Origin: an uncultured Prevotellaceae bacterium
GTDB lineage: Bacteria; Bacteroidota; Bacteroidia; Bacteroidales; Bacteroidaceae
Direction: 5' to 3'
DNA length: 64,000 bases
Assembly (NCBI GenBank): GCA_947166305.1
Contig: CAMVDV010000011.1
Coordinates: forward strand, 17,872 to 81,871
The notes beneath the pieces were generated by a model that did not search any database, was not told the origin of the DNA, and was given only the letters and a program-made list of their open reading frames with translations. Position numbers and translations under genes: made by a program. Within the stretch, counting starts at the first letter, position 1; each line of letters starts with the position of its first letter. This document shows positions 49,115 through 56,610 of this stretch, piece by piece.

Positions 49115-49732
49115 ATGACACACCGCGCACTCACCGTCTCGCAGCTCCTCAGCCGTCGCCCTCGCGTCTTCCCATTCCAGGGACCATGGGCCGACGCCTT
49201 CTCACAGCCAGAGCGAACCGGCGTATGGATCATCTGGGGACGCTCCGGCAACGGCAAGACCTCCTTCGCGCTGCAGCTCATACGCGAACTCTGCCGCTAC
49301 GACCGCGTTCTCTTCGACTCCCTCGAGGAGGGCGACTCCCTCTCGCTCCGACAGAAACTCGTCCGACACGGACTCGACCAGGTCGGCTCACGCCTCCACA
49401 TCCTCAACGCCGAGCCCATACAGCAGCTCACCGACCGCCTCGCTCTACGCAAGAGCCCCTCCATCGTCGTCATCGACTCCTTCCAGTACTGTCAGCTCAC
49501 CTATCGCGAGTACATACACTTCAAGGAGCTCCACCGCGACAAACTCATCATCTTCATCTCACACGCCGCCGGAACCATGCCGCGCGGCGGAGCTGCAGTA
49601 TCCGTCATGTACGACGCCACACTCAAAATCTGGGTCGAAGGCTACCGCGCATTCTCCAAGGGACGCTTCATCGGACCCTCCGGACAGTTCAACGTCTGGC
49701 CCGAAGGAGCCGAACGCTACTGGGGCATCTGA
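49115..49732 (+). CDS. RecA-fold ATPase of the early region
   Basis: This 205-aa protein has Walker A WGRSGNGKTS (residues 41-50) and a hydrophobic strand ending in Asp (SIVVIDSFQYCQ) as Walker B, then KLIIFISHAAGTMPRGGAA. This is the RecA/DnaB-type single-domain ATPase found in Bacteroidetes transposable phages. It may help replication or recombination. A precise role is not known. Confidence 0.78.
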   Translation: MTHRALTVSQLLSRRPRVFPFQGPWADAFSQPERTGVWIIWGRSGNGKTSFALQLIRELCRYDRVLFDSLEEGDSLSLRQKLVRHGLDQVGSRLHILNAEPIQQLTDRLALRKSPSIVVIDSFQYCQLTYREYIHFKELHRDKLIIFISHAAGTMPRGGAAVSVMYDATLKIWVEGYRAFSKGRFIGPSGQFNVWPEGAERYWGI

Positions 49733-49791
49733 CCCCCAACCCACACATCACTTCCATCATTCCCATCACTCCCATCACTCCCATCATTCCC

Positions 49792-50214
49792 ATGACAGAA
49801 AACAGAAACTTCGCCCGCTTCTGGCACCTCCTCTCCATCATCCCCCTCGGAGGCCTCACCCCCCAGGAGTTCAAGCAGCAGATCGTCTCCGAGTTCACCG
49901 CCGGACGCACCGATTCTCTCCGCCAGACCACCCCAGCCGAGTTCCGCGACATCATCACACGCCTCGAAGCCCTCTACGACCGCGCACGCGACAGCCGCCA
50001 CGCGCTCCGCCGAGCTCGAAGCCAGTCGCTCCACCTCCTCCAGCAGATCGGCGTCGACACCCACTCCTGGCCCGACATCAACCGCTTCTGCCTCTCGCCC
50101 CGCATCGCAGGTGCGGAGTTCGGGGAGCTCTCCTTCCAGCAGCAGCTCGACCTCGCCAAACGTCTCCGCATGATCCTCAAGAAACAGACCGCCCCCGCCC
50201 CGCTGCCCCCATAG
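49792..50214 (+). CDS. Early-region phage protein of unknown function
   Basis: The 140-aa product (MTENRNFARFWHLLSIIPLG) is helical, with charged mid-section EFRDIITRLEALYDRARDSRHALRRARSQ and tail LAKRLRMILKK. It sits where Mu carries small regulatory genes such as gemA, but I see no GemA signature. Its 3' end runs into the hairpin repeats. Confidence 0.6.
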   Translation: MTENRNFARFWHLLSIIPLGGLTPQEFKQQIVSEFTAGRTDSLRQTTPAEFRDIITRLEALYDRARDSRHALRRARSQSLHLLQQIGVDTHSWPDINRFCLSPRIAGAEFGELSFQQQLDLAKRLRMILKKQTAPAPLPP

Positions 50215-50261
50215 CCCGGCCCCCAGGCCGTTCCCCGCCTCCCGCTCCGGCCGCTCCCCGT

Positions 50262-50352
50262 CCCCGTGCATCCTGCCCGCATTCTTGCGGGCACATCCCC
50301 GCCCCGGCCGCTCCCCATCCCCGTGCATCCTGCCCGCATTCTTGCGGGCACA
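50262..50352 (+). repeat. Prophage hairpin repeats, two H1 copies
   Basis: Two full GTGCATCC hairpins lie about 50 bp apart in a C-rich gap before gam. Confidence 0.9.
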
Positions 50353-50434
50353 TCCCCGCCCCCCAGCCACCGTGCCCGATGTGTCAGCATCGGAACAATA
50401 GTAAAAACTTTTCAAACCATCAAATCATTAAGTT

Positions 50435-51007
50435 ATGCGACAGAAAAAAAACATCATCACCGGTGTCACCCGCGAGGCTGCAGAAGAGGCCTTCGCCCTC
50501 TACGCCAAGAGCGATGCACAGCTCCGCAAGTGCAGCGCAGAAATCGAACTACAGTGCGCACGCATCCGCCAGAAGTACCAGGAGCGCCTCGCCGCTCTCA
50601 CCCAGGACCGCGACCAGGCATTCGCCGTCCTCCAGGCCTTTGCCACCGAGAACCAGGCGGAACTCTTCGCCCGCAAGAAAAGTCTCGACATGGCCCACGG
50701 CACCATCGGCTTCCGCACGGGCACCCCGAAGCTCAAGACACTCAAGGGATTCACCTGGGCTGCAGCGCTCGAGCTCGCACGCCGACTCCTCCCCTTCAAC
50801 TACATCCGCCAGACAGAAGAGCTCGCCAAGGACGTCATCCTCGCCGACCGCACCCTCGCCGAAGTGCCGCTCTACAACCACCTACACGACACCGGCGACT
50901 TCCGCACCGTACCCATGACCGAGGCTCTCGCTGCCTGCGGAATGCAGGTCGTGCAGGACGAGACCTTCTTCGTCGAACCAAAAAGAGAGCAGGAGGCAGA
51001 GACATGA
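50435..51007 (+). CDS. gam: Mu Gam-like host-nuclease inhibitor
   Basis: This 190-aa protein matches the Gam fold in order: an N-terminal long coiled coil (KCSAEIELQCARIRQKYQERL, QAFAVLQAFATENQ), then FARKKSLDMAHGTIGFRTGTPKL and KTLKGFTWAAALELA. Gam dimers bind DNA ends and protect them from RecBCD-like nucleases. Its leader is an octamer repeat (caaaccat, caaatcat). The stop overlaps the next ATG (ATGA). Confidence 0.9.
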   Translation: MRQKKNIITGVTREAAEEAFALYAKSDAQLRKCSAEIELQCARIRQKYQERLAALTQDRDQAFAVLQAFATENQAELFARKKSLDMAHGTIGFRTGTPKLKTLKGFTWAAALELARRLLPFNYIRQTEELAKDVILADRTLAEVPLYNHLHDTGDFRTVPMTEALAACGMQVVQDETFFVEPKREQEAET

Positions 51008-51285
51008 AGCGAGTGGGAAAGAGCTACGCGAAGCGAGTGGCCGACGTCAACAGCATCTACAACACCTACGCACGCACAGGCCTCTCCAACCGCGAAATCT
51101 GGCGACGCTACATCTACCCACGCTTCGCCATCTCCGAGCGGACGTTCTACAGTCTGCTGAAAGCACCAACCTTACATCATCTGGAGGATCAGAAGAAGCT
51201 CTCTCTGCAGGGCTTCCTCTTCCCCGAACTCTTCCCCGAGTATGAAATCAAAAATCCAGAGTATTTTAAGAAACATCCTCAGTGA
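51004..51285 (+). CDS. Small basic phage protein with helix-turn-helix-like segment
   Basis: The 93-aa product begins MKRVGKSYAKRVADVN. It contains YARTGLSNREIWRRYIYPRFAISERTFYSLLK, which reads as a helix-turn-helix. It overlaps gam by 4 bp and the following morphogenesis gene by 44 bp. The function is unknown; a regulator of late genes is possible. Confidence 0.6.
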   Translation: MKRVGKSYAKRVADVNSIYNTYARTGLSNREIWRRYIYPRFAISERTFYSLLKAPTLHHLEDQKKLSLQGFLFPELFPEYEIKNPEYFKKHPQ

Positions 51286-51799
51286 CATCCGCGTCGAGCT
51301 CTCCGACGAGTTCGACCGCAACTTCCAGCGAGAGGCCTTCTTCTCCGAAGCATGGCAGCGCAGGAAGAGTCCGGTGCGAGCCGCAGGCCACTTGCTCGTC
51401 GATACTGGCCGACTGCGCCAGAGCATCCAGAGCAGGAGCGACGACCACAGCATCACCTTCTTTTCCAGTGCACCCCATGCGGCCATTCACAACGAAGGGG
51501 GAGAAATCAAGGTCACGACCAAGATGAAGCGCTACTTCTGGGCAAGGTTCTATGAGGCATCCGGCGGTTTCGGGCGGAAGAAGAGCGGAGAACTGCGCCA
51601 GGACAAACGCACACGCAGGCTCACCACCGAAGCCGGGTTCTGGAAGCTCATGGCCCTCATGAGGGTTGGCAGCACCATCAGGATACCCCGGCGCCGCTTC
51701 CTCGGAGCCAGCCCCGAGGTGGAGAAAGCGGTGCGGACAATCATCGAGGAAAACCTCACAGACTATTTCAAAAACGAATTCAACATCATCAAGCAATGA
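51242..51799 (+). CDS. Mu gpG-like virion morphogenesis (tail-head completion) protein
   Basis: The 185-aa product has the family pattern: AWQRRKSPVRAAGHLLVDTGRLRQSI, FFSSAPHAAIHNEGG and IPRRRFLGASPEVEKAVRTII. Members of this group (Mu gpG, phage 'virion morphogenesis') act at tail completion or joining. It overlaps its neighbour at the 3' end by 4 bp. Confidence 0.85.
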   Translation: MKSKIQSILRNILSDIRVELSDEFDRNFQREAFFSEAWQRRKSPVRAAGHLLVDTGRLRQSIQSRSDDHSITFFSSAPHAAIHNEGGEIKVTTKMKRYFWARFYEASGGFGRKKSGELRQDKRTRRLTTEAGFWKLMALMRVGSTIRIPRRRFLGASPEVEKAVRTIIEENLTDYFKNEFNIIKQ

Positions 51800-52302
51800 G
51801 AAAGGAAATTTACTTGGCATTGGCACAGCGGCTGCTCGAAGGCCTCAAGCTCGTCGAAGGCCGCCACATGCCATTGCTTACAGCAAGCGAAGTGGATACC
51901 TACAGGGAATATCCGAGTGTCATCCGCCACGTCGACCTGTGGAACAACAACGTGGAGTTCATCCAGGAGGATGAGATATGGGACCGCCCTGCCGTCTTCG
52001 TGGAATTCGCGCCCATAGAGTGGAAGCCACTCAGCGGGCGCGGAGGAGAGTTCACAACCCGCAGCCGTGTCCTGCTCCATGTCGTCACCGACTGGCAGGG
52101 CAGTGCAGCCGCCGCAAGTCCGCTCCAGGCAGACTCCCTCCAGGTCTTCGACCTCTTGGACGAAATCCACCTCGTCCTGAGCGACCTCACCACGCCCGAG
52201 CTCCACCATTTCGAACTCGTGGAGAGCCGCACCAACCACAACCACGAAGACATCCTCGAGAACATCGAGATCTACGAGTACCGGGGACAAAAACTGATCT
52301 GA
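51796..52302 (+). CDS. Phage structural protein, probably tail terminator-like
   Basis: The 168-aa product has LALAQRLLEGLKLVEGRH, EIWDRPAVFVEFAPIEW, SRVLLHVVTDWQG and the ending IEIYEYRGQKLI. This is the build of small proteins that follow gpG in Bacteroidetes Mu-like prophages and probably cap the tail or join it to the head. The assignment is by position and likeness only. Confidence 0.6.
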   Translation: MRKEIYLALAQRLLEGLKLVEGRHMPLLTASEVDTYREYPSVIRHVDLWNNNVEFIQEDEIWDRPAVFVEFAPIEWKPLSGRGGEFTTRSRVLLHVVTDWQGSAAAASPLQADSLQVFDLLDEIHLVLSDLTTPELHHFELVESRTNHNHEDILENIEIYEYRGQKLI

Positions 52303-52316
52303 AGCCGGACAGACCT

Positions 52317-52346
52317 TTTCACCTTTTCACCTTTTCACCTTTTCAA
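52317..52346. repeat. 8-bp-period leader before the HNH gene
   Basis: accttttc repeats at 52321, 52329 and 52337. Confidence 0.8.
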
Positions 52347-52349
52347 AGT

Positions 52350-52721
52350 ATGGAAGTATTCAAGTCATTCCGTCTCTTCGGACTCTGGTTCTACATCTCC
52401 AGCACCCGCATGAAGCGGCGCCGGACGGTCGACGAGAAGCTGCGCAGCCAGCACAGAGAGATGAAGAGAAAAAAGAAGCTCCTCTATCAGTGGCAGGACG
52501 GCAGGTGCCAGAGCTGCGGCGGGCACTTCGCCCCGGACGCGCTCGAGATCCACCACATCGTCCCTCTGAGCGAGAATCCCAACCTCGCCATCGCCACGTC
52601 CAACATGGTGCTCCTCTGCCACTCCTGCCATCAGCAGCTGCATCGCCCGCCCCGTGCATCCTGCCCGCATTCTTGCGGGCATCCCCACCGCCCTCCGGAA
52701 CCGGGGGGAAATGAAGCATAA
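52350..52721 (+). CDS. HNH endonuclease with repeat-derived C-terminus
   Basis: This 123-aa protein has the HNH core: CQSCGGHFAPDALEIHHIVPLSENP and LLCHSCHQQLH, giving zinc ligands (two Cys pairs) and the catalytic His. Such enzymes often assist terminase in packaging. After HQQLHRPP the last about 20 residues (RASCPHSCGHP and on) are translated from an H1 hairpin repeat. The native stop was probably lost to the repeat insertion. Confidence 0.85.
   Translation: MEVFKSFRLFGLWFYISSTRMKRRRTVDEKLRSQHREMKRKKKLLYQWQDGRCQSCGGHFAPDALEIHHIVPLSENPNLAIATSNMVLLCHSCHQQLHRPPRASCPHSCGHPHRPPEPGGNEA
52651..52680 (+). repeat. H1 hairpin inside the 3' end of the HNH gene
   Basis: A full GTGCATCC hairpin read in frame by the HNH gene. 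Confidence 0.9.
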
Positions 52722-52780
52722 AACAAAAAAAATCCGCTACTCCATTTTGAGGTAACGGATTTTTTGTACCTTTGCACCAA
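52715..52780. promoter_or_regulatory. Terminator-promoter module, copy 1
   Basis: A stem (aatccgctac with ggtaacggatt) follows an A run and is followed by a T run, so it can terminate in both directions. Directly after it is TACCTTTG (52767-52774) with TTTG at 52746-52749. Confidence 0.7.
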
Positions 52781-52852
52781 GAAGGGCATTAAGATTGACC
52801 ATGCAGGGCTTTCCAGCACCGATCTCTTAATCGTCCTTCTTTCTTTTTAGAG
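52781..52852 (+). ncRNA. Candidate short transcript with terminator-like fold
   Basis: Downstream of the promoter, aagaagggcattaag pairs with cttaatcgtccttctt, and TTTCTTTTT follows. The predicted product is about 70 nt. It overlaps the start of the opposite-strand reading frame's 3' end. Confidence 0.4.
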
Positions 52853-52982
52853 AATATGGATGTTCTTGCATAATTCTTCCAAAAGTGATTGATTTTTTTG
52901 CAATGGCCGCCGTCTTGAACACGAATTCCACGCCGTCTATTGTCAGATTATAGGCGACAAAATGGCGGATGCCATCCTGCAT
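52827..52982 (-). CDS. Short hypothetical protein, possibly a gene remnant
   Basis: The frame gives 51 aa (MQDGIRHFVAYNLTIDGVEF, then FGRIMQEHPYSLKRKKDD). The reading frame continues a few codons upstream (DNWKRK) to a stop, so this may be the end of a larger broken gene. The composition is protein-like. It is bounded by the two terminator-promoter modules. Confidence 0.35.
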   Translation of the reverse strand: MQDGIRHFVAYNLTIDGVEFVFKTAAIAKKSITFGRIMQEHPYSLKRKKDD

Positions 52983-53042
52983 CTTTCTTTTCCAGTTGTC
53001 TCGGCTCCTGCCACCGTGGGCGGGGCGTCAGCCTCGCCTTTT

Positions 53043-53180
53043 CCCCGTGCATCCTGCCCGCATTCTTGCGGGCATCCCAACCGCCTCCCGGAACAAGAAA
53101 ATGAAAAAAATGAGGCATAAAACAAAAAAAATCCGCTACTTCATTTGGAGGTAACGGATTTTTTTGTACCTTTGCACCAG
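53043..53180. repeat. H1 hairpin plus terminator-promoter module, copy 2
   Basis: This is a near copy of about 130 bp from 52651-52780: H1 hairpin, an acaaaaaaaatccgctac stem and TTTG (53144-53147) 19 bp before TACCTTTG (53167-53174). The sequence after the promoter differs from copy 1. Confidence 0.85.
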
Positions 53181-53240
53181 AATTAAGCACTGAAGGAATG
53201 GCTACCTGGACATAGTAATCCTAATTGCCGCCTTTGGTGT

Positions 53241-54521
53241 TTATTCTTTTATGTCATTGATGGAATATAAGAAGTGGCGAACTTCTGTCTTTCCCGATTT
53301 GTGGGTTTCCACTGCCTTTGCCACATTGAGCCTTATTTGTTTTCCGTGCAGTTCTGCTTGATAGTAGTAGAAGTGGACGATGTTATGTTTCTTGGGTTTG
53401 TTCACGCCTGCGTCGTCAATATATGTGGCTCGCGCGAGGATTTGACCGAGGTCTTTTAAGTCCTCTTTGGTCAGTACCGACGATCTGCCGAAAGTATCAG
53501 AGAACAGATGCTCATTCCCGAGTTTAGAGAAGCCAACTTTGATTGTTGGTTCTCCTTCTTTGGTAGGCATCTCATACTTGACTTTTAGCAGCGGTTCCAT
53601 TTCGTGGAGATAGTGCTTCCTCTCGATAGCTGTTTGGGTCTTTGTTCTGTCCCCTACGCATTGATGGAGCAGGCGGCAGGCAGTGCAGAGTTCATTGTCA
53701 GGGACGAAAGCCAGCGACAGTTTCCCCTTCGCTATGTCGCAGTCCCGGCACCTCTGTATGGTGTACGGGTTGTAGTCCGGGAAGGACTTCTGCTCAATGC
53801 CGGAGTTGAACTGGAACATGCCGCGCTTGTCCTTGGCCGTGGCTCGCTCGCCGCGCTGCATGGCTTCGTCGTGGGGTGTCTCCGCGTATTTCGACTTGCG
53901 CACCTGAACGGCAGTACATCTGCAGTTCCATCCGTTAGGTGGGTAGTATATGCGCCAGAACGGGTCTGAAGGTGGCAAGGTTACGCCGTTTAGTTCTGCA
54001 TGTTCTGGGCGTACCTTGTCATCGCCAGCCGTCCGGTACTGAAGGTCGTAGCGGTCACCGTCCGCTTCTATCTGCTCCCATTTCGCGGCCATCTGCGCCG
54101 AAGCATGGCAGAAGTTGTACTCCGCCCGCAGGTAGTTCCGGTTGTAGGTCTCGTCTATCTCTCGAACATCGCTCAGGAACCGTTCAAACGGTTTTCGATT
54201 GCCGTTTTCATCGATGAGGGACGGGAAGGCCTCATTAAGCTCGTGGAATGTCTTAATGCCCGAGAAGATGTAGTCGGACTGCTGGAGCCGCCCCCTCATG
54301 GTGTCAGACATGGGGGTCGTTTCGAAGGAACTGTCAAGCGCTCTGGCGTGTTCCGCTATGAAGTCCTGCACGGGTTTGTCCGAGACAATCTCTATGCGCA
54401 GGCTGGCCCCCTTCTCTTCGAACAGGTGGCGCATCATGCCCTCGAAGAGGCGGGAAAGCTCCCGCTCCGCACTGCCCGCGGCGGCTGATTCTTCATCCTT
54501 CTTTACTAATTCTTCATCCAC
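53241..54521 (-). CDS. Mu gpF-like head morphogenesis protein with C-terminal PBECR-type nuclease-like domain
   Basis: The N-terminal part (to about residue 240) is the SPP1 gp7/Mu gpF minor-head type: YNRNYLRAEYNFCHASAQMAA, QYRTAGDDKVRPEHAELNG and PNGWNCRCTAV. It is followed by a Cys-rich stretch (CRDCDIAKG, CTACRLLHQC). The last about 100 residues (VGFSKLGNEHLFSD, VHFYYYQAELHGKQIRLNVAK, HFLYSIND) resemble the RelE/barnase/EndoU/colicin-like domains fused to phage head proteins, which may be injected or toxic. The frame has no ATG at its start; GTG at 54521 is used, though coding-like sequence continues 20 codons upstream. Confidence 0.8.
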   Translation of the reverse strand: MDEELVKKDEESAAAGSAERELSRLFEGMMRHLFEEKGASLRIEIVSDKPVQDFIAEHARALDSSFETTPMSDTMRGRLQQSDYIFSGIKTFHELNEAFPSLIDENGNRKPFERFLSDVREIDETYNRNYLRAEYNFCHASAQMAAKWEQIEADGDRYDLQYRTAGDDKVRPEHAELNGVTLPPSDPFWRIYYPPNGWNCRCTAVQVRKSKYAETPHDEAMQRGERATAKDKRGMFQFNSGIEQKSFPDYNPYTIQRCRDCDIAKGKLSLAFVPDNELCTACRLLHQCVGDRTKTQTAIERKHYLHEMEPLLKVKYEMPTKEGEPTIKVGFSKLGNEHLFSDTFGRSSVLTKEDLKDLGQILARATYIDDAGVNKPKKHNIVHFYYYQAELHGKQIRLNVAKAVETHKSGKTEVRHFLYSINDIKE

Positions 54522-54571
54522 ATTCAGCCACTCGGCATACCGTTGGTGCAGCCCCTGATAGTCGCAGGGGC

Positions 54572-55963
54572 TCAGTCGAAAAAACGCGCACCCTCATCTC
54601 CGTGCATCCTGCCCGCATTCTTGCGGGCATCCCCGTCGCCGTCCCCGTGCATCCCGCCCGCATTCTTGCGGGCATTCTTGCGGCCATCCCCACCGCTATC
54701 CTGAGGCGGGTTCACCGGGCACAGACGCCCGCTCACCGGCAGGGCCGCACCGACTGGCATGTTGTATTTGTTCGAGAAGTATTCGGGGTCTATCTCATAG
54801 TGCTGAAGCAGCAGTTGTTCGTAGGCCACTTGTTGTTCGGGCGTGTAGTCTGTCGAGTAGTCCCATTCGAAGTGCAGCCCCGCCACCGGGAAACCGTGCT
54901 TGCACATCCGAGGCAGCAGCTGACCGTTCACCAGGTCCTTCAGACGGTCCGCGTCGGCCTCCACCAGCTGCTGTAGCACCGCCATGTGTGTCTGACTCTG
55001 CGACAGGCTCGAGCCGTCCTCCAGCGTCATCGTCTGTCCGATTATCAGCTTCGACAGCTCAGAGTTCGCACGGTCTATCCGTTTGTCATACACGTTGAAG
55101 GCATCGCCCCGCGACGTCTCCACCACCTCTATCTCTGTTCCCTGCTGGAAGAGGCCCCAGCCTGCTGTGCCCATGTCTTCCATCATCTGCTCCATCTTCC
55201 GCAGCTCCTTTTCGTCGCGGCTCGTCGTCCGCGCTATGCGCATCGGCATACCGAAGATCTCCGCAAACGTGTCCCAGAACGCCAGCGTGTTCTTCTTCGG
55301 GATGGTCTGAGTCGCGGCTTTCAGGTACAGGCCCAGGTCGTCCCGCTCGCCGGCTTCTATCACCCAGTCGCACCAGGGAGACTCCTCCCAGTCCACGCCA
55401 TTGCGCCAGTCGTCGCCGGCCTGCCGGACCACTCGATGCTTCTCCGGCACCACATGCTTCCGCGGGATCAGCGTCACGTCGGCATACCTCAGCAAGCCGT
55501 CTGTGCCGCGAGTCACCTCGCCAAGCTCTATCAGACTGTGGCCCCAGTATATCGAGTCCAGCGTAAGGCTCATCAGATGCTTGAACCATGCCTGCTCCAG
55601 CAATCTCAGCGCCTCCTCATTCTCGCTCCCTTCCTCGTCAACCAGGTGGAAGCTACGGCTCATCACCATGCCCTTCCGCTGCTCCACGCAGCCCGACAGG
55701 TGCAGGTCCACGCTCACGTCCCGGTAGATGTCCAGCAGAGGACCCCTCTGGGGGTTCTCCACGTTGATGGCGGCCTGCCAGGCCTTGCGCCAGTCGCCCA
55801 GGTCGCTCCGCGTCAGGGAGTCCGTGCGCCGCAGAAGCTCCGCCACCAGTTTCTTCTTTGCCTGCTCATCGCCCTTGCTCAGCCGGAGCAGACCAAACGG
55901 AGTGCGCATCAGCCTGCCGCTCCGCACACCCATCCATTCCCGTATCTTGTTTCCTATTTCCAT
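54572..55963 (-). CDS. Mu gp29-like (DUF935) portal protein with repeat-derived tail
   Basis: This 463-aa portal forms the dodecameric DNA gate of the head. Typical parts are LRRTDSLTRSDLGDWRKAW, VDLHLSGCVEQRKGMVMSRSF, YWGHSLIELGEV, FGMPMRIARTTSRDEKELRK and LIIGQTMTLEDGSS. The core ends near ALPVSGRLCP. The last about 45 residues contain two copies of ARKNAG-xMHGDG, translated from H1 hairpins, and are not part of the native protein. They may be tolerated because portal C-termini are often flexible. Confidence 0.9.
   Translation of the reverse strand: MEIGNKIREWMGVRSGRLMRTPFGLLRLSKGDEQAKKKLVAELLRRTDSLTRSDLGDWRKAWQAAINVENPQRGPLLDIYRDVSVDLHLSGCVEQRKGMVMSRSFHLVDEEGSENEEALRLLEQAWFKHLMSLTLDSIYWGHSLIELGEVTRGTDGLLRYADVTLIPRKHVVPEKHRVVRQAGDDWRNGVDWEESPWCDWVIEAGERDDLGLYLKAATQTIPKKNTLAFWDTFAEIFGMPMRIARTTSRDEKELRKMEQMMEDMGTAGWGLFQQGTEIEVVETSRGDAFNVYDKRIDRANSELSKLIIGQTMTLEDGSSLSQSQTHMAVLQQLVEADADRLKDLVNGQLLPRMCKHGFPVAGLHFEWDYSTDYTPEQQVAYEQLLLQHYEIDPEYFSNKYNMPVGAALPVSGRLCPVNPPQDSGGDGRKNARKNAGGMHGDGDGDARKNAGRMHGDEGARFFD
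54600..54690 (+). repeat. H1 hairpins in the 3' end of the portal gene
   Basis: Two copies on the plus strand, opposite to the gene. The second has an extra attcttgcgg tail, suggesting slippage. Confidence 0.9.
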
Positions 55964-55967
55964 CCTA

Positions 55968-56018
55968 ATTTTAACTTTTTAACTTTTTAACTTTTTAATT
56001 TTTTAATTTTATAATTTT
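55968..56018. repeat. 8-bp-period leader of the portal gene
   Basis: aacttttt, aacttttt, aatttttt, aattttat are directly upstream of the portal start (minus strand). Confidence 0.8.
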
Positions 56019-56027
56019 CCCCTTTTC

Positions 56028-56450
56028 TCACCACTCGTGCCTGAGCTTCCGTTGGCTCCCATACCTCAGGCCGAACCCGGTCGGGTTCCCTTCCTCGTCG
56101 GTGCTCACCGGCAGTTCCGGCACGATCTTACCGCCCTGCACGCCCTCAAGCCATTTGATAGCCCGCTCGTAGCGTTCCTTGCGGATCTCCATCCCCATCT
56201 TCTGCGGAGAGCTCGCTGCCATGTGGTAGAGCGCAATGTCGCAGGTGTACATCACGATGAGCCGGTTCCGCCCCTCGCCCTCGGCGCCGAACACGGCCAC
56301 GGGGTCGTATTTTGGCCTGAGGTACGAAGCCACTTCCTCGATGGCCTCTGCCTCCGCCATGCGGCGGTTCTCATCGCTCACCTGCGACACAACCTTCAGC
56401 GCCTGATCGCCGATAACCACCCTGTAGTCTTCATCTGTTATAAATGCCAT
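56028..56450 (-). CDS. Mu gp36-like (DUF1320) head-completion protein
   Basis: This 140-aa protein opens AFITDEDYRVVIGDQALKVV and has EEVASYLRPKYD and LIVMYTCDIALYHMAA, typical of the gp36/DUF1320 group between terminase and portal genes. It may join head and tail. Its own leader is a cattttca octamer repeat (56456-56520). Confidence 0.82.
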   Translation of the reverse strand: MAFITDEDYRVVIGDQALKVVSQVSDENRRMAEAEAIEEVASYLRPKYDPVAVFGAEGEGRNRLIVMYTCDIALYHMAASSPQKMGMEIRKERYERAIKWLEGVQGGKIVPELPVSTDEEGNPTGFGLRYGSQRKLRHEW

Positions 56451-56455
56451 AGCTA

Positions 56456-56607
56456 TTTCACAATTTTACATTTCACATTCTCACATTTTCACATTTTCAC
56501 ATTCTCACATTTTCACATTTCCTCACACCCCCGTGCATCCTGCCCGCATTCTTGCGGGCACAGCCACCCCTCCCTTCATTCTTTCATTCCTTCATTTTTT
56601 CATTCCT
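56456..56607. repeat. Octamer repeats and one H1 hairpin between gp36 and TerL
   Basis: acattttc octamers run from 56459 to 56520. H1 is at 56531-56560. ttcattcc/tcattttt octamers follow at 56576-56607. No gene is visible. Confidence 0.85.
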
Positions 56608-56610
56608 TCA

